A DNA stretch of 64,000 nucleotides, from assembly GCF_014268505.2 (NCBI RefSeq), contig NZ_JABWQP020000002.1, positions 62,001 through 126,000 on the forward strand. Reading direction: 5' to 3'. A program made the translations under genes and the position numbers. The first letter of the stretch is position 1. Each line of letters begins with the position of its first letter. Of the stretch, positions 16,186 through 26,802 are shown piece by piece. This DNA is from Pseudomonas khorasanensis (lineage in GTDB: Bacteria > Pseudomonadota > Gammaproteobacteria > Pseudomonadales > Pseudomonadaceae). The notes below the pieces were generated by a model. It worked only from the letters and a program-made list of their open reading frames with translations. It searched no databases and was not told the DNA's origin.

Positions 16186-18120
16186 ATGGAAGTTAGCCCT
16201 TATTTGCTCGTTAGGAAAGTGGTTGTAAAAGGAGTCACATCGAATTATGAAGCGGAATTCAAGGAAGGGCTGAATATAATATGGGGGGATATGGATTGCG
16301 GAAAATCAAGTATTCTCAGTCTTATCGATTATTGCCTCGGTGGTAGTAATGAGACTTTGCTTTACGAAGAGATGCTGGCCAAAGGCAGGTCTGCGCAACT
16401 GGAAGTTGATTTGAATGGAAATATCTGTACGTTTGAGCGTTCAATTTCAGATAACGAGGGTGCCATACGGGTTTTCATGTGCGAAATCGGGAGCGAGCAC
16501 GAAAACTTCCCAATGCTGATGTCTGGTTATCCGCAAAAAATGATGCCTGATGGTTGGGTTTCTGATTTTATCTTGGACGCGCTTGGTATCGCAAAAGTTA
16601 GCATTCGAGAATCTAAAGTTCGTGATGACTCCAGTTCGGATCGTCTCAGCTTTAGAGATTTAATGAAGTTACTATATCTTAAGCAAACCAAAGTAGGGGC
16701 GGACAGCCTCTTGAATTTTGGCAGTCCAGCTCTATTTAATAAAAATGTCGAGATTCAAAAATTTGTTTTTAATATTCATGACGATCGAATTGCAGAGTTG
16801 TACAAAGAGCTGACCAACGAATCTGCTGATTTAAAAGGCTTGAAGAGCACTCAACAGGCTGTCTCAAAGTTTCTCAGTGATATTGAAATTTCAGTGACAG
16901 ATTTCAATGCTGAAGATGATCTGCTGGCTGGTAAAGAGGAAGAGCTCGAAGAGCTGTCTGAGAGTTCTGTTGCGCTAAAAAAAGACTATAAGTTTGCAAC
17001 CGATCTTGCTCTCTCGATGGCGACTCAGATAGCCACATTAAAAAATCAAGTCGAAAGTAATAGTAGGACTATTGAAGAGAATTTAAAAAAATATCGTTCG
17101 TTTTCGAGCTTGAAATCGACATATATCAATGATCTTGAGTGCCTTCGGATTTCGAAGGTGACGAGAGCGAATGTCAGCTTAGAGTTGATAACAGAGCATA
17201 CATTGTCATGCCCGCTGTGTAGTCAGGAGGTATCTCTGGCTGCTGAGTATCTTGACGATGACGTCATTGATGCTGAAATTAAATCAATCAGGAATAGGAT
17301 TTCCGGCTTACAAGGTATGCTTGATAGCATATGGGAGCAGAATCAAGCATTAGAACAAGAAGAAGCAGGCATAAATGATGTTTTGAAGGACGTGTCTGTA
17401 AGATTTGATCGGCTGAACATAGAAAATATTTCGGCCTTACTCGCGTCCATAGAGGCAATCGAAAGGCAAAAGGTAGAAGTACGGGTTGTGATCGCACGGC
17501 TGAAGAGAGATTTTGCGATTAATAATAAGTACGTTGATATATCCCAGAAAATCGAAAATAAAGAGCTAGTGCTCTCACGTCTCAAGCAAAGTATCTCTCT
17601 GGCGGAAGGGAATTTGCTTGGGCTTGATGGTATTGTTAAGAAGTTGTCAGGAATTTTCAGGTTATACGTTCGGAAGAGTGGTATGCAAAACCTGAGGGAT
17701 ATTTACTTGGATAAAAGATTCATTCCTCATTTTAGAGGAATGTCGTATTACTCTACATCTTCCGGGGGGGTGAGAACGATAACGTCGATATTGAGCTTCG
17801 CGGCGCGGCTTAAATATCTACTTAAGTATCCCGGCAACCTTCCTACCTTTTTAATGATTGATACCCCAGGGCAGAATATAGGTCGAAATGTTCGCGATGA
17901 TGAGGAGTCTGGACTTTCAGATCCTGTACTGTATGAGAATTTGTTTAGGCAATTTATTCGTCTAACAACTTACGCTGAACGACATAACAGAAAGTGCCAG
18001 ATCATCGTGGTTGATAATGATCTTCCAAATTTTTTGGCTGATAGCGAAAGATATCATCTTGTAAAGCGATTCAGTAAGAGGGGTGGGAAATTTGATAAGG
18101 GATTAATTAATGATTATTGA
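16186..18120 (+). CDS. DUF3732-type Rad50/SMC-like ABC ATPase
   Basis: 644 residues. Walker A GDMDCGKSS at 34-42 followed by ILSLIDYCLGG, the hallmark of DUF3732 ATPases. Long coiled coils (about 205-335 and 360-480) are interrupted by a zinc-hook-like CPLC at 342-345. The second half of the head carries a signature motif STSSGGVR at 523-530 and a Walker B FLMIDTPGQ around Asp559. This is the Rad50/SMC architecture: two head halves joined by an antiparallel coiled coil with a CxxC hook. In ABC-3C systems this subunit senses DNA or RNP structures and controls the effector. Start chosen for GAGGTGA five bases upstream. The gene is AT-rich, pointing to transfer. Confidence 0.85.
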   Translation: MEVSPYLLVRKVVVKGVTSNYEAEFKEGLNIIWGDMDCGKSSILSLIDYCLGGSNETLLYEEMLAKGRSAQLEVDLNGNICTFERSISDNEGAIRVFMCEIGSEHENFPMLMSGYPQKMMPDGWVSDFILDALGIAKVSIRESKVRDDSSSDRLSFRDLMKLLYLKQTKVGADSLLNFGSPALFNKNVEIQKFVFNIHDDRIAELYKELTNESADLKGLKSTQQAVSKFLSDIEISVTDFNAEDDLLAGKEEELEELSESSVALKKDYKFATDLALSMATQIATLKNQVESNSRTIEENLKKYRSFSSLKSTYINDLECLRISKVTRANVSLELITEHTLSCPLCSQEVSLAAEYLDDDVIDAEIKSIRNRISGLQGMLDSIWEQNQALEQEEAGINDVLKDVSVRFDRLNIENISALLASIEAIERQKVEVRVVIARLKRDFAINNKYVDISQKIENKELVLSRLKQSISLAEGNLLGLDGIVKKLSGIFRLYVRKSGMQNLRDIYLDKRFIPHFRGMSYYSTSSGGVRTITSILSFAARLKYLLKYPGNLPTFLMIDTPGQNIGRNVRDDEESGLSDPVLYENLFRQFIRLTTYAERHNRKCQIIVVDNDLPNFLADSERYHLVKRFSKRGGKFDKGLINDY

Positions 18121-18530
18121 TTTATCCGAGCTTGTATTCCTGTTGGATTAACATTGTAGCCGTCGAATAAAGCCTCATCCAACTGCTAGTGGTGAGGCTC
18201 TAGGTGTAAACAAGAGTCGGCTTCCATTAGGTATTAGAAAAAGCAAAAAAATTCGGTACATTGTAAGGTCGACTATAGTGGGAATGTAACTGCACATTCC
18301 TCAGGTGCCTGGATTAAAGACGTTGAATCGCCCCCAGTTTTGTAGACGTTGAGTGACTGCTATTGGCCGTAAGCGGACGTCCCCAAACGCTTGTTTGTAG
18401 CCGGAGGCTGACAATCTTGGGCCGAGAAATCCATCCTGCTGACTATTGCTGAAACTCAGTCTAAGCGGGCCAGGCCTATTGATTTCTGATAAGGTCCGGG
18501 TTCATAGACGATAATGACAAGGAGTCAATT
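18121..18530. other. Intergenic stretch between the ABC-3C-type operon and PAAR gene
   Basis: About 410 bases with no credible gene. A hairpin AGCCTCATCCA ... TGGTGAGGCT lies near 18170-18198 without a T tail, and the second copy of the GCTATTGGCC motif is at 18359. The right end should carry the PAAR promoter. Confidence 0.5.
18359..18382 (+). repeat. Dispersed motif GCTATTGGCCGTAAGCGGAC, right copy
   Basis: Same orientation as the copy at 13235-13257, about 80% identical over 23 bases. Confidence 0.5.
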
Positions 18531-19070
18531 GTGGCGAAGCCCGCAGCACGTTTAACCGATCCGACCAGTTGCCCAATGCCAGGACATGGCGCCAAAGCCA
18601 TCGCTTCAGGCTCTGCTGACGTTTTCTTCGATGGACTTGCTGCCGCTCGGAAGGGTGATACCTGCACATGCGGCAGCGCATTGGTTTCAGGTGTATCAGC
18701 GACCGTTTTTATCAATGGTAAAAACGCAGCTCTGGTTGATTCCGTTGGTACGCACGGTGACGTCGTAGTCGGCGGCTCCGGTACCGTAATCATCGGGGAT
18801 TCGCATACGCCAGCTCCGTTCGTACCACCACTTCCTCTTGCGTTCCAGAAGACCTACGGCCAGGCCTTCAGCATCACCGACAGCGAAACGGGCACTCCGT
18901 TGGCTTTCCGTGACTTTGTGGCGACAGTCAACGGTTTAGAAACCACGGGCGTAACCGATGCCAATGGAATTGCTCATGTAAAGACACCGACTCCCGATGC
19001 GAAGATTTCACTGCACGTCATGTTCAGCGCTCCGGCTCGGACGCTCCATGAGCTGGCGGAGCGGACTTGA
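18531..19070 (+). CDS. PAAR-domain protein, type VI secretion spike tip
   Basis: 179 residues, GTG start with AAGGAG six bases upstream. Residues 1-95 are a PAAR domain: PAARLTDPTSCPMPGHG, then repeated strands ending in GGSGTVIIGD, with the His and Cys residues that bind zinc at the tip of the VgrG spike. Residues ~105-179 form a small beta-domain (AFSITDSETGTPLAFRDFVAT ... TGVTDANGIAHVKTP), a transthyretin-like/peptidase-regulatory-like extension typical of PAAR adaptors. Its stop overlaps the start of the amidase gene as TGATG, so the PAAR protein probably loads that enzyme on the T6SS spike. No vgrG is in the window. Confidence 0.85.
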   Translation: MAKPAARLTDPTSCPMPGHGAKAIASGSADVFFDGLAAARKGDTCTCGSALVSGVSATVFINGKNAALVDSVGTHGDVVVGGSGTVIIGDSHTPAPFVPPLPLAFQKTYGQAFSITDSETGTPLAFRDFVATVNGLETTGVTDANGIAHVKTPTPDAKISLHVMFSAPARTLHELAERT

Positions 19071-19792
19071 TGACCAATCTATTCGCAACTCAAGCGACCG
19101 CCCAAGAAATCAAGCCCGGCGAGTTCATGTGTCCGATACCGATTACCGTGAATGATCGAGCGGCAACGCGTGAAGCGATCATCAAGAAGGTCCGTTCACT
19201 GAACGCCACGTTTGTAGAGCGATCCTCGTGGGGAGCGGTGAAGGGCAAGCCGGATATGGTGATGGATTGGGATTACACCATGATCGCGCTGCATCACGCC
19301 GGCCGTAGCCACAGCTGTACACCTGGCGCAGAGCAGATGCAGGAAATTCAGAAGGGGCACCTAAGCCAGAAATACGACGATATCGGCTACCACTTCGGTA
19401 TTGATTGCACCGGGCAAGTTTATGAGGGGCGCGACATACGCCTTCAAGGTTCGAGTGTCCTGAAATTCAATACAGGCGTAATTGGTATTGTTTTATTGGA
19501 AAACCTGACGACAGCGGAGGAGGGCGGAGATTGGGTCGCGAAGGGCCGTGTTGCGCTCGATAGCCTCGGATACAGCACGACCAACGTGATACCTGCTGCC
19601 CAGATCACTGCGCTGATGCATCTGATCAATGCGCTGAAGAGTGTATTTGTAATCAAGCATTTTGGGGGGCATCGTGAATACCCAGGTCAAGCATCTGAAG
19701 GCAAGATCTGTCCCGGAAATATTGGCATGGAGTTGGTCAGGAATCTCAGAGCAAAAACTCAATTACTCCCACCTCCGGCGCCGCAAGAATGA
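19070..19792 (+). CDS. N-acetylmuramoyl-L-alanine amidase (PGRP/Amidase_2 type), likely T6SS effector
   Basis: 240 residues from ATG 19070. Zinc amidase of the Amidase_2/PGRP fold that cuts the bond between MurNAc and the peptide stem. Ligands fit: His75/His76 in IALHHAGRSH, His201 in FGGHREYPG, and Cys214 in GKICPGN; Tyr107 in IGYHFGID is the usual catalytic Tyr. There is no signal peptide, which fits delivery by the type VI apparatus rather than Sec export. It sits between a PAAR gene (overlap one base) and a small membrane-anchored protein (ATGA overlap), the classic chaperone/adaptor-effector-immunity order. A housekeeping amidase would carry a Sec signal or SPOR/AMIN domain; none is seen. 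Confidence 0.85.
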   Translation: MTNLFATQATAQEIKPGEFMCPIPITVNDRAATREAIIKKVRSLNATFVERSSWGAVKGKPDMVMDWDYTMIALHHAGRSHSCTPGAEQMQEIQKGHLSQKYDDIGYHFGIDCTGQVYEGRDIRLQGSSVLKFNTGVIGIVLLENLTTAEEGGDWVAKGRVALDSLGYSTTNVIPAAQITALMHLINALKSVFVIKHFGGHREYPGQASEGKICPGNIGMELVRNLRAKTQLLPPPAPQE

Positions 19793-20076
19793 AGAAACTG
19801 ATTGCGCTGATGGTTTTGGTTCTGGTGACCGTGCTCTACGTTGGATATTACGAAGCGCTGGAGGATGGAGACATCGAAACCATCCTGTTCATCAAGAAGC
19901 ATCCGACGTTTCAGATGAAGTTTTACAACATCCACGCCAATGATGGGGAGATTCGCCAAGTGGAACGACTCACGGAGCAAGAGCGTAAGTGGATCATCGA
20001 TTACTGCAGGTATCGGCTCGGCATCGACACCGATCTGAAAACACAAAGCGACGTTGAGGTTTGCAGAAAGAAATAG
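19789..20076 (+). CDS. Putative immunity protein to the PAAR-linked amidase
   Basis: 95 residues. The N-terminus MKKLIALMVLVLVTVLYVGYY is a signal anchor, so the rest (charged, with two Cys: IDYCRYRLG and VEVCRKK) is in the periplasm, where an injected peptidoglycan amidase would act. It overlaps the amidase stop (ATGA) and is followed by a strong terminator. No family is recognised; immunity function is inferred from location, size and translational coupling. Confidence 0.65.
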   Translation: MKKLIALMVLVLVTVLYVGYYEALEDGDIETILFIKKHPTFQMKFYNIHANDGEIRQVERLTEQERKWIIDYCRYRLGIDTDLKTQSDVEVCRKK

Positions 20077-20092
20077 CTGGTTGGAGTAAAGA

Positions 20093-20118
20093 AAAAGGCC
20101 TCGATAGAGGCCTTTTCC
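20093..20118 (+). terminator. Terminator after the amidase/immunity operon
   Basis: AAAAGGCCTC-GATA-GAGGCCTTTT hairpin with T tail, 16 bases after the immunity stop. Confidence 0.85.
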
Positions 20119-20252
20119 GAAACAGGCATGGGGAGGCAGAACTAAACAAGCAGAGTTTGAGTCGGCGCGCAGCAATCAAATCATCCAACGTTGAGCGCAA
20201 GCTACTGCGCTTCACACACACGAAAAACCACCGCCCACCTTTCCTCCAGACG

Positions 20253-20284
20253 AAAAAAAGGCCCTGCTTTCGCAAGACCTTTTT
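20253..20284 (-). terminator. Terminator of the tRNA-Leu gene
   Basis: On the minus strand AAGGTCTTGC ... GCAGGGCCTT pairs fully with two wobbles and is followed by a T tract. It begins nine bases after the tRNA CCA end. Confidence 0.75.
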
Positions 20285-20292
20285 CTCTATGT

Positions 20293-20377
20293 TGGTGCCC
20301 CGAGGGAGACTCGAACTCCCACTCCTTTCGAAAACGGATTTTGAATCCGCCGCGTCTACCAATTCCGCCATCAGGGC
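20293..20377 (-). tRNA. tRNA-Leu (anticodon CAA)
   Basis: 85-base class II tRNA with encoded CCA. Acceptor stem GCCCTGA/TCGGGGC (one wobble), D-loop with AATTGGTAGACGC, anticodon stem GGATT-CAA-AATCC, a variable arm TTTTCGAAAGGAG and T-loop GTTCGAGTC. Reads UUG. Its 3' end is duplicated at 11904, marking this gene as the probable integration site of the island. Confidence 0.95.
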
Positions 20378-20390
20378 TCAATGGCGGCGA

Positions 20391-20419
20391 AGTATAGAGA
20401 GGTGATTACCGTTGGTCAA
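20391..20419 (-). promoter_or_regulatory. Sigma-70 promoter of tRNA-Leu
   Basis: On the minus strand TTGACC, 17 bases, TATACT. The -10 ends 13 bases before the tRNA 5' end, as expected for a tRNA promoter. Confidence 0.8.
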
Positions 20420-20485
20420 TCACGTTTCATGGTCAATTTTCGATATTTCCGCTAGACTTTCCGGCCCTGCTAGACGAACCCCATC

Positions 20486-22680
<2,195 letters not shown>

Positions 22681-22723
22681 GTTTCCTGACCCCAAGATTC
22701 AACATTTGCAACTGGAGTGCTAA

Positions 22724-23062
22724 ATGAGCTTTTTTATCTCTAATGCCATGGCTGACGCAGCTGCACCGGCTGCTGCAGGCCCAATGGGCGGCGGCTTCGA
22801 GTGGATTTTCCTGGTCGGCTTCCTGGTCATCTTCTACCTGATGATCTGGCGTCCACAGGCCAAGCGCGCCAAAGAGCAGAAGAACCTGCTGAGCAGCCTG
22901 CAGAAGGGCGACGAAGTTGTGACCACTGGCGGCATCGCCGGCAAGATCACCAAAGTTGCCGATGACTTCGTGGTGCTGGAAGTGTCCGACACCGTGGAAA
23001 TGAAGTTCCAGAAAGGCGCCATCGCCGCCACGCTGCCAAAAGGCACGCTGAAAGCGATCTAA
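22724..23062 (+). CDS. yajC: Preprotein translocase accessory subunit YajC
   Basis: 112 residues with one membrane segment at about 28-46 (WIFLVGFLVIFYLMIW) followed by the diagnostic RPQAKRAKEQKNLLSSLQKGDEVVTTGGIAGKI stretch and a small cytoplasmic beta-domain. YajC forms the SecDF-YajC complex. GGAGTGC seven bases before the ATG. The Ala-rich N-terminus is usual for Pseudomonas. Confidence 0.97.
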   Translation: MSFFISNAMADAAAPAAAGPMGGGFEWIFLVGFLVIFYLMIWRPQAKRAKEQKNLLSSLQKGDEVVTTGGIAGKITKVADDFVVLEVSDTVEMKFQKGAIAATLPKGTLKAI

Positions 23063-23127
23063 GAGCAACAACTTCTACTCAATCGACGGGGCGCGCAAGG
23101 CGCCCCGCGTTCATAACGGGCGGCGTG

Positions 23128-24996
23128 ATGCTGAACAAATACCCTCTGTGGAAATACATTCTGATCCTGGCGGTGCTGGCGGTCGGTCTGATTTATTCCG
23201 CTCCCAATCTCTACCCTGATGACCCGGCCATTCAGGTCAGCGGCGCGAGCACGGCCCTGCAGGTCAATCAGGCCGACCTGGATCGCGTAAGCACTGCGCT
23301 CAAGGAATCCGGGATCAACGTCAAGGCTGCCACGCTGACGGCGGGCGGCAAGGGCGGTCTGATCCGTCTGAGCAAGGCTGAAGATCAGCTGCCGGCCAAG
23401 GACGTTGTGCGCAAGGCATTGGGTGATGACTACGTCGTCGCACTGAACCTGGCACAGACCACTCCGCAATGGCTGCGCAATCTGGGCGCGCACCCGATGA
23501 AGCTGGGTCTGGACTTGTCCGGTGGTGTGCACTTCCTGCTGGAAGTGGACATGGACAAAGCCCTCGACGCACGCCTGAAAGTCTACGAAGGTGACGTCAA
23601 GAGCCTGCTGCGTAAAGAGAAGCTGCGTTATCGCAGTCTGCCGCAACTGGGCGGTGCCATTCAGTTGGGCTTCAGTGATGAAGATTCCCGCGAACAGGCT
23701 CGTGCTCTGATCCGCAAGAACTTCAACGATTTCGACATTGTTCCGGCCGACCTCAATGGTCAACCGGTGCTGCGTCTGGCGATGACCCCGGCCAAGCTGG
23801 CGGAAATCCGTGAATACTCCATCAAGCAGAACCTGACCACGGTACGTAACCGTGTCAACGAGCTGGGTGTTGCCGAACCGATCGTCCAGCGTCAGGGCGC
23901 CAACCGCATCGTGGTTGAATTGCCGGGCGTGCAGGACACTGCCGAAGCCAAGCGTATTCTCGGCAAGACGGCCAACCTTGAGTTCCGTCTGGCCGCCGAG
24001 CCTGGCGCGTCCAAAGCCACTTCCGAGTCGTTCGAGTTCCGTGAAGGCAATCGTCCGCCAGCACAGATCGAGCGCGGTCTGATCATCACCGGTGACCAGG
24101 TCACCGACGCCAAGGCCGGTTTCGGCGAGCACGGCACGCCTGAAGTGAACATCCGTCTGGATGGCCACGGTGGCGAGTTGATGAGTCGCGCGACTCGCTC
24201 GAACGTCGGTCGCAGCATGGCGGTGATCTTCATCGAGCAGCGTCCGGTCACCACTTACACCAAGCAGATGGTTAACGGCGTCGAAAAAGACGTGCCGGTG
24301 CAGACCTTCAAGGAAGAGAAGAAGATCATCAGCCTGGCGACCATCCAGTCGCCGCTGGGTGCGCAGTTCCGTATCACTGGCCTGAACGGTCAGGGCGAAT
24401 CCTCGGAACTGGCGCTGCTGCTGCGTGCCGGTGGTCTGGCGGCGCCGATGTACTTCGCTGAAGAGCGCACCATCGGCCCGAGCCTGGGTGCTGACAACAT
24501 CACCAAAGGTATCGACGCGTCGCTGTGGGGCATGCTGTTCGTGTCGCTGTTCATCATCGCCATCTATCGCTTCTTCGGCGTCATCGCCACTGTCGCGCTG
24601 GCGGTGAACATGGTGCTGCTGCTGGCCTTGATGTCGCTGCTGGGTGCAACACTGACCCTGCCGGGTATCGCCGGTATCGTGCTGACCATGGGTATGGCGG
24701 TCGACGCCAACGTGCTGATCTTCTCGCGTATTCGTGAGGAAATAGCCGCTGGCATGACTGTGCAGCGTGCAATCAACGAAGGCTTCGGCCGGGCATTCAC
24801 TGCGATCCTCGACGCCAACCTGACAACATTGCTGGTCGGCGGGATTCTCTTTGCGATGGGCACCGGCCCGGTCAAAGGCTTCGCAGTGACCATGTCCCTC
24901 GGGATCTTTACCTCGATGTTCACGGCCATCATGGTGACCCGCGCAATGGTCAACCTGATCTTCGGCGGACGTGACTTCAAGAAGTTGTGGATTTAA
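23128..24996 (+). CDS. secD: Protein translocase subunit SecD
   Basis: 622 residues from ATG 23128 (a GTG one codon upstream is the alternative). Polytopic inner-membrane protein that uses the proton gradient to pull proteins across after SecA. N-terminal anchor at 9-27, large periplasmic P1 region with the conserved GLDLSGGVHFLLEVD, and C-terminal five-helix bundle from about residue 470 with the GMAVDANVLIFSRIREE motif that carries the essential Asp in proton translocation. Length and layout are normal. It lies nine bases before secF. Confidence 0.97.
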   Translation: MLNKYPLWKYILILAVLAVGLIYSAPNLYPDDPAIQVSGASTALQVNQADLDRVSTALKESGINVKAATLTAGGKGGLIRLSKAEDQLPAKDVVRKALGDDYVVALNLAQTTPQWLRNLGAHPMKLGLDLSGGVHFLLEVDMDKALDARLKVYEGDVKSLLRKEKLRYRSLPQLGGAIQLGFSDEDSREQARALIRKNFNDFDIVPADLNGQPVLRLAMTPAKLAEIREYSIKQNLTTVRNRVNELGVAEPIVQRQGANRIVVELPGVQDTAEAKRILGKTANLEFRLAAEPGASKATSESFEFREGNRPPAQIERGLIITGDQVTDAKAGFGEHGTPEVNIRLDGHGGELMSRATRSNVGRSMAVIFIEQRPVTTYTKQMVNGVEKDVPVQTFKEEKKIISLATIQSPLGAQFRITGLNGQGESSELALLLRAGGLAAPMYFAEERTIGPSLGADNITKGIDASLWGMLFVSLFIIAIYRFFGVIATVALAVNMVLLLALMSLLGATLTLPGIAGIVLTMGMAVDANVLIFSRIREEIAAGMTVQRAINEGFGRAFTAILDANLTTLLVGGILFAMGTGPVKGFAVTMSLGIFTSMFTAIMVTRAMVNLIFGGRDFKKLWI

Positions 24997-25005
24997 GGGG
25001 CTGCC

Positions 25006-25920
25006 ATGTTACGTACAATCAACTTCATGGGCGTTCGCAACGTTGCGTTCGGCGTCACAGTGCTGCTCACGGTCATTGCCCTGTTCAGCGTTTTCACCAA
25101 GGGTCTGAACTGGGGCCTGGATTTCACCGGTGGTACGCTCATCGAGCTGACCTATGAGCGCCCGGCGGACGTCACCAAGGTGCGCGAGCAGCTGACGACT
25201 TCGGGTTATCATGAGGCGATCGTGCAGAATTTCGGTGCGACTACTGATTTGCTGGTACGCATGCCGGGTGAGGATCCGCAGTTGGGTCATCAAGTGGCGG
25301 AAGCGCTGCTGAAGGTCGGCGGCGACAACCCGGCGACGGTCAAGCGTGTCGAGTACGTCGGCCCGCAGGTCGGTGAAGAGCTGCGCGACCAGGGCGGCCT
25401 CGGCATGCTGTTGGCGCTTGGCGGTATCCTGATCTACCTGGCTTTCCGCTTTCAGTGGAAGTTCGCGGTCGGCGCCATTGTTTCGCTGATCCACGACGTG
25501 ATCGTGACCATCGGTATCCTTTCGTACTTCCAGATCACGTTCGATCTGACGGTGCTGGCGGCGGTGCTGGCGATCATCGGTTACTCGCTGAACGACACCA
25601 TTGTGGTATTCGACCGGGTTCGTGAGAACTTCCGTGTGCTGCGCAAGGCGACGCTGATCGAGAACATCAACATCTCGACCACCCAGACCCTGCTGCGCAC
25701 CATGGCGACATCGATCTCCACCTTGCTGGCGATCGCGGCGCTGCTGTTCTTCGGTGGTGACAATCTGTTCGGCTTCTCCATCGCGCTGTTCATCGGTGTG
25801 CTGGCGGGTACCTACTCGTCGATCTACATCGCCAACGTGGTGTTGATCTGGCTGAACCTGACCACGGAGGATCTGATTCCTCCGGCCAACACCGAGACGG
25901 AAGTCGACGACCGTCCATAA
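25006..25920 (+). CDS. secF: Protein translocase subunit SecF
   Basis: 304 residues. SecD-like paralogue: N-terminal anchor, GLDFTGGTLIELTYERP periplasmic motif, C-terminal membrane bundle with the AIIGYSLNDTIVVFDRVREN motif. AAGGGG six bases before the ATG. Forms the heterodimer with SecD; last gene of the cluster, followed by a terminator. Confidence 0.97.
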   Translation: MLRTINFMGVRNVAFGVTVLLTVIALFSVFTKGLNWGLDFTGGTLIELTYERPADVTKVREQLTTSGYHEAIVQNFGATTDLLVRMPGEDPQLGHQVAEALLKVGGDNPATVKRVEYVGPQVGEELRDQGGLGMLLALGGILIYLAFRFQWKFAVGAIVSLIHDVIVTIGILSYFQITFDLTVLAAVLAIIGYSLNDTIVVFDRVRENFRVLRKATLIENINISTTQTLLRTMATSISTLLAIAALLFFGGDNLFGFSIALFIGVLAGTYSSIYIANVVLIWLNLTTEDLIPPANTETEVDDRP

Positions 25921-25954
25921 CGGCCATCGTTTTCCCGGCTGTCGGTCCATTAAA

Positions 25955-25982
25955 GGCGTGAGTTGAACTCGCGCCTTTTTTT
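25955..25982 (+). terminator. Terminator after secF
   Basis: GGCGTGAG-TTGAA-CTCGCGCC followed by seven T. Confidence 0.9.
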
Positions 25983-26041
25983 GTGCTCCAAGGCTGGGAG
26001 AAGCGCGGGCGTGTCCCGCATGTGATGGTCAGGAGGTTCAT

Positions 26042-26590
26042 GTGAACAAGTCGTTGCTGGTTGGTGCGGTATTGGGTGCTGTCGGTGTTACAGCCGGGGG
26101 TGCTGTTGCCACCTACAGCCTGGTTAAAAGCGGCCCTGAGTATGCGCAAGTATTAGCCGTTGAGCCGGTCAAGACACAGATCAAGACTCCACGTGAAGTG
26201 TGCAAGGATGTGACAGTCACCCGGCAGGCGCCGGTGAAGGATCAACACCAGATCGCCGGTACCGTTGTCGGTGCTCTGGCGGGCGGTTTGTTGGGTAATC
26301 AGATTGGCGGCGGCACCGGCAAGAAAATCGCCACGGTGGCGGGTGCGGTCGGTGGTGGATATGCCGGTAACAAGGTGCAGGAAGGCATGCAGGAGCGTGA
26401 CACCTACACCACCACGCAAACCCGCTGCAACACGGTCAATGACATCAGCGACAAGGTCGTCGGTTATGACGTGCGTTACTCGCTCGATGGCAAGGAAGGC
26501 AAAGTGCGGATGGACCGCGATCCGGGCAACCAGATTCCGGTCGACAAGGAAGGCAAGCTGATCCTGTCGCAGAATGAGCCGGCTCAGTAA
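26042..26590 (+). CDS. Glycine-zipper 2TM domain protein (SlyB-like envelope protein)
   Basis: 182 residues, GTG start with AGGAGG five bases upstream. N-terminal hydrophobic stretch (residues ~4-27) works as an uncleaved anchor or signal. Residues ~75-105 carry the glycine zipper (IAGTVVGALAGGLLGNQIGGGTGKK, then VAGAVGGGYAGNKVQ), the Pfam Gly-zipper_2TM pattern found in outer-membrane lipoproteins such as SlyB and in small envelope proteins. No lipobox Cys is seen. The C-terminal domain has the YDVRYSLDGKEGKVRMDRDPG motif common in these proteins. Probably an envelope stress or integrity factor; a single gene unit with its own terminator. Confidence 0.85.
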   Translation: MNKSLLVGAVLGAVGVTAGGAVATYSLVKSGPEYAQVLAVEPVKTQIKTPREVCKDVTVTRQAPVKDQHQIAGTVVGALAGGLLGNQIGGGTGKKIATVAGAVGGGYAGNKVQEGMQERDTYTTTQTRCNTVNDISDKVVGYDVRYSLDGKEGKVRMDRDPGNQIPVDKEGKLILSQNEPAQ

Positions 26591-26612
26591 GGCTCAGGCA
26601 GTCTAAAAAAGA

Positions 26613-26637
26613 AGCACCCTGCGGGGTGCTTTTTTTG
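26613..26637 (+). terminator. Terminator after the glycine-zipper gene
   Basis: AGCACCC-TGCG-GGGTGCT hairpin followed by seven T. Confidence 0.9.
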
Positions 26638-26690
26638 TACCTGCGATATCGCCAGGCACCCCATCCCTCGCCGACCCACCCGACATCCAA

Positions 26691-26773
26691 TGTAGGAGCC
26701 GCCGAAGGCTGCGATCTTTTGATCTTTTTTTACAATCAAAATCAAAAGATCGCAGCCTTCGGCGGCTCCTACA
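26691..26773. repeat. Dispersed inverted repeat, 'GTAGGAGCCGCCGAAGGC' type
   Basis: TGTAGGAGCCGCCGAAGGCT... and its complement form a >30-bp imperfect palindrome (26691-26729 and 26742-26773) around an AT-rich loop. A second copy of the same element is at 44574-44656. Typical of Pseudomonas intergenic REP-like doublets. Confidence 0.85.
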
Positions 26774-26802
26774 GGGGCAATGTTGAATTTCAGGCATAAA
26801 AA

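Noticed and set aside
19070..19792. Housekeeping or phage lysis amidase
   Set aside because: No signal peptide, holin, SPOR or AMIN domain; overlap with PAAR and an anchored small protein fits a secreted effector better.
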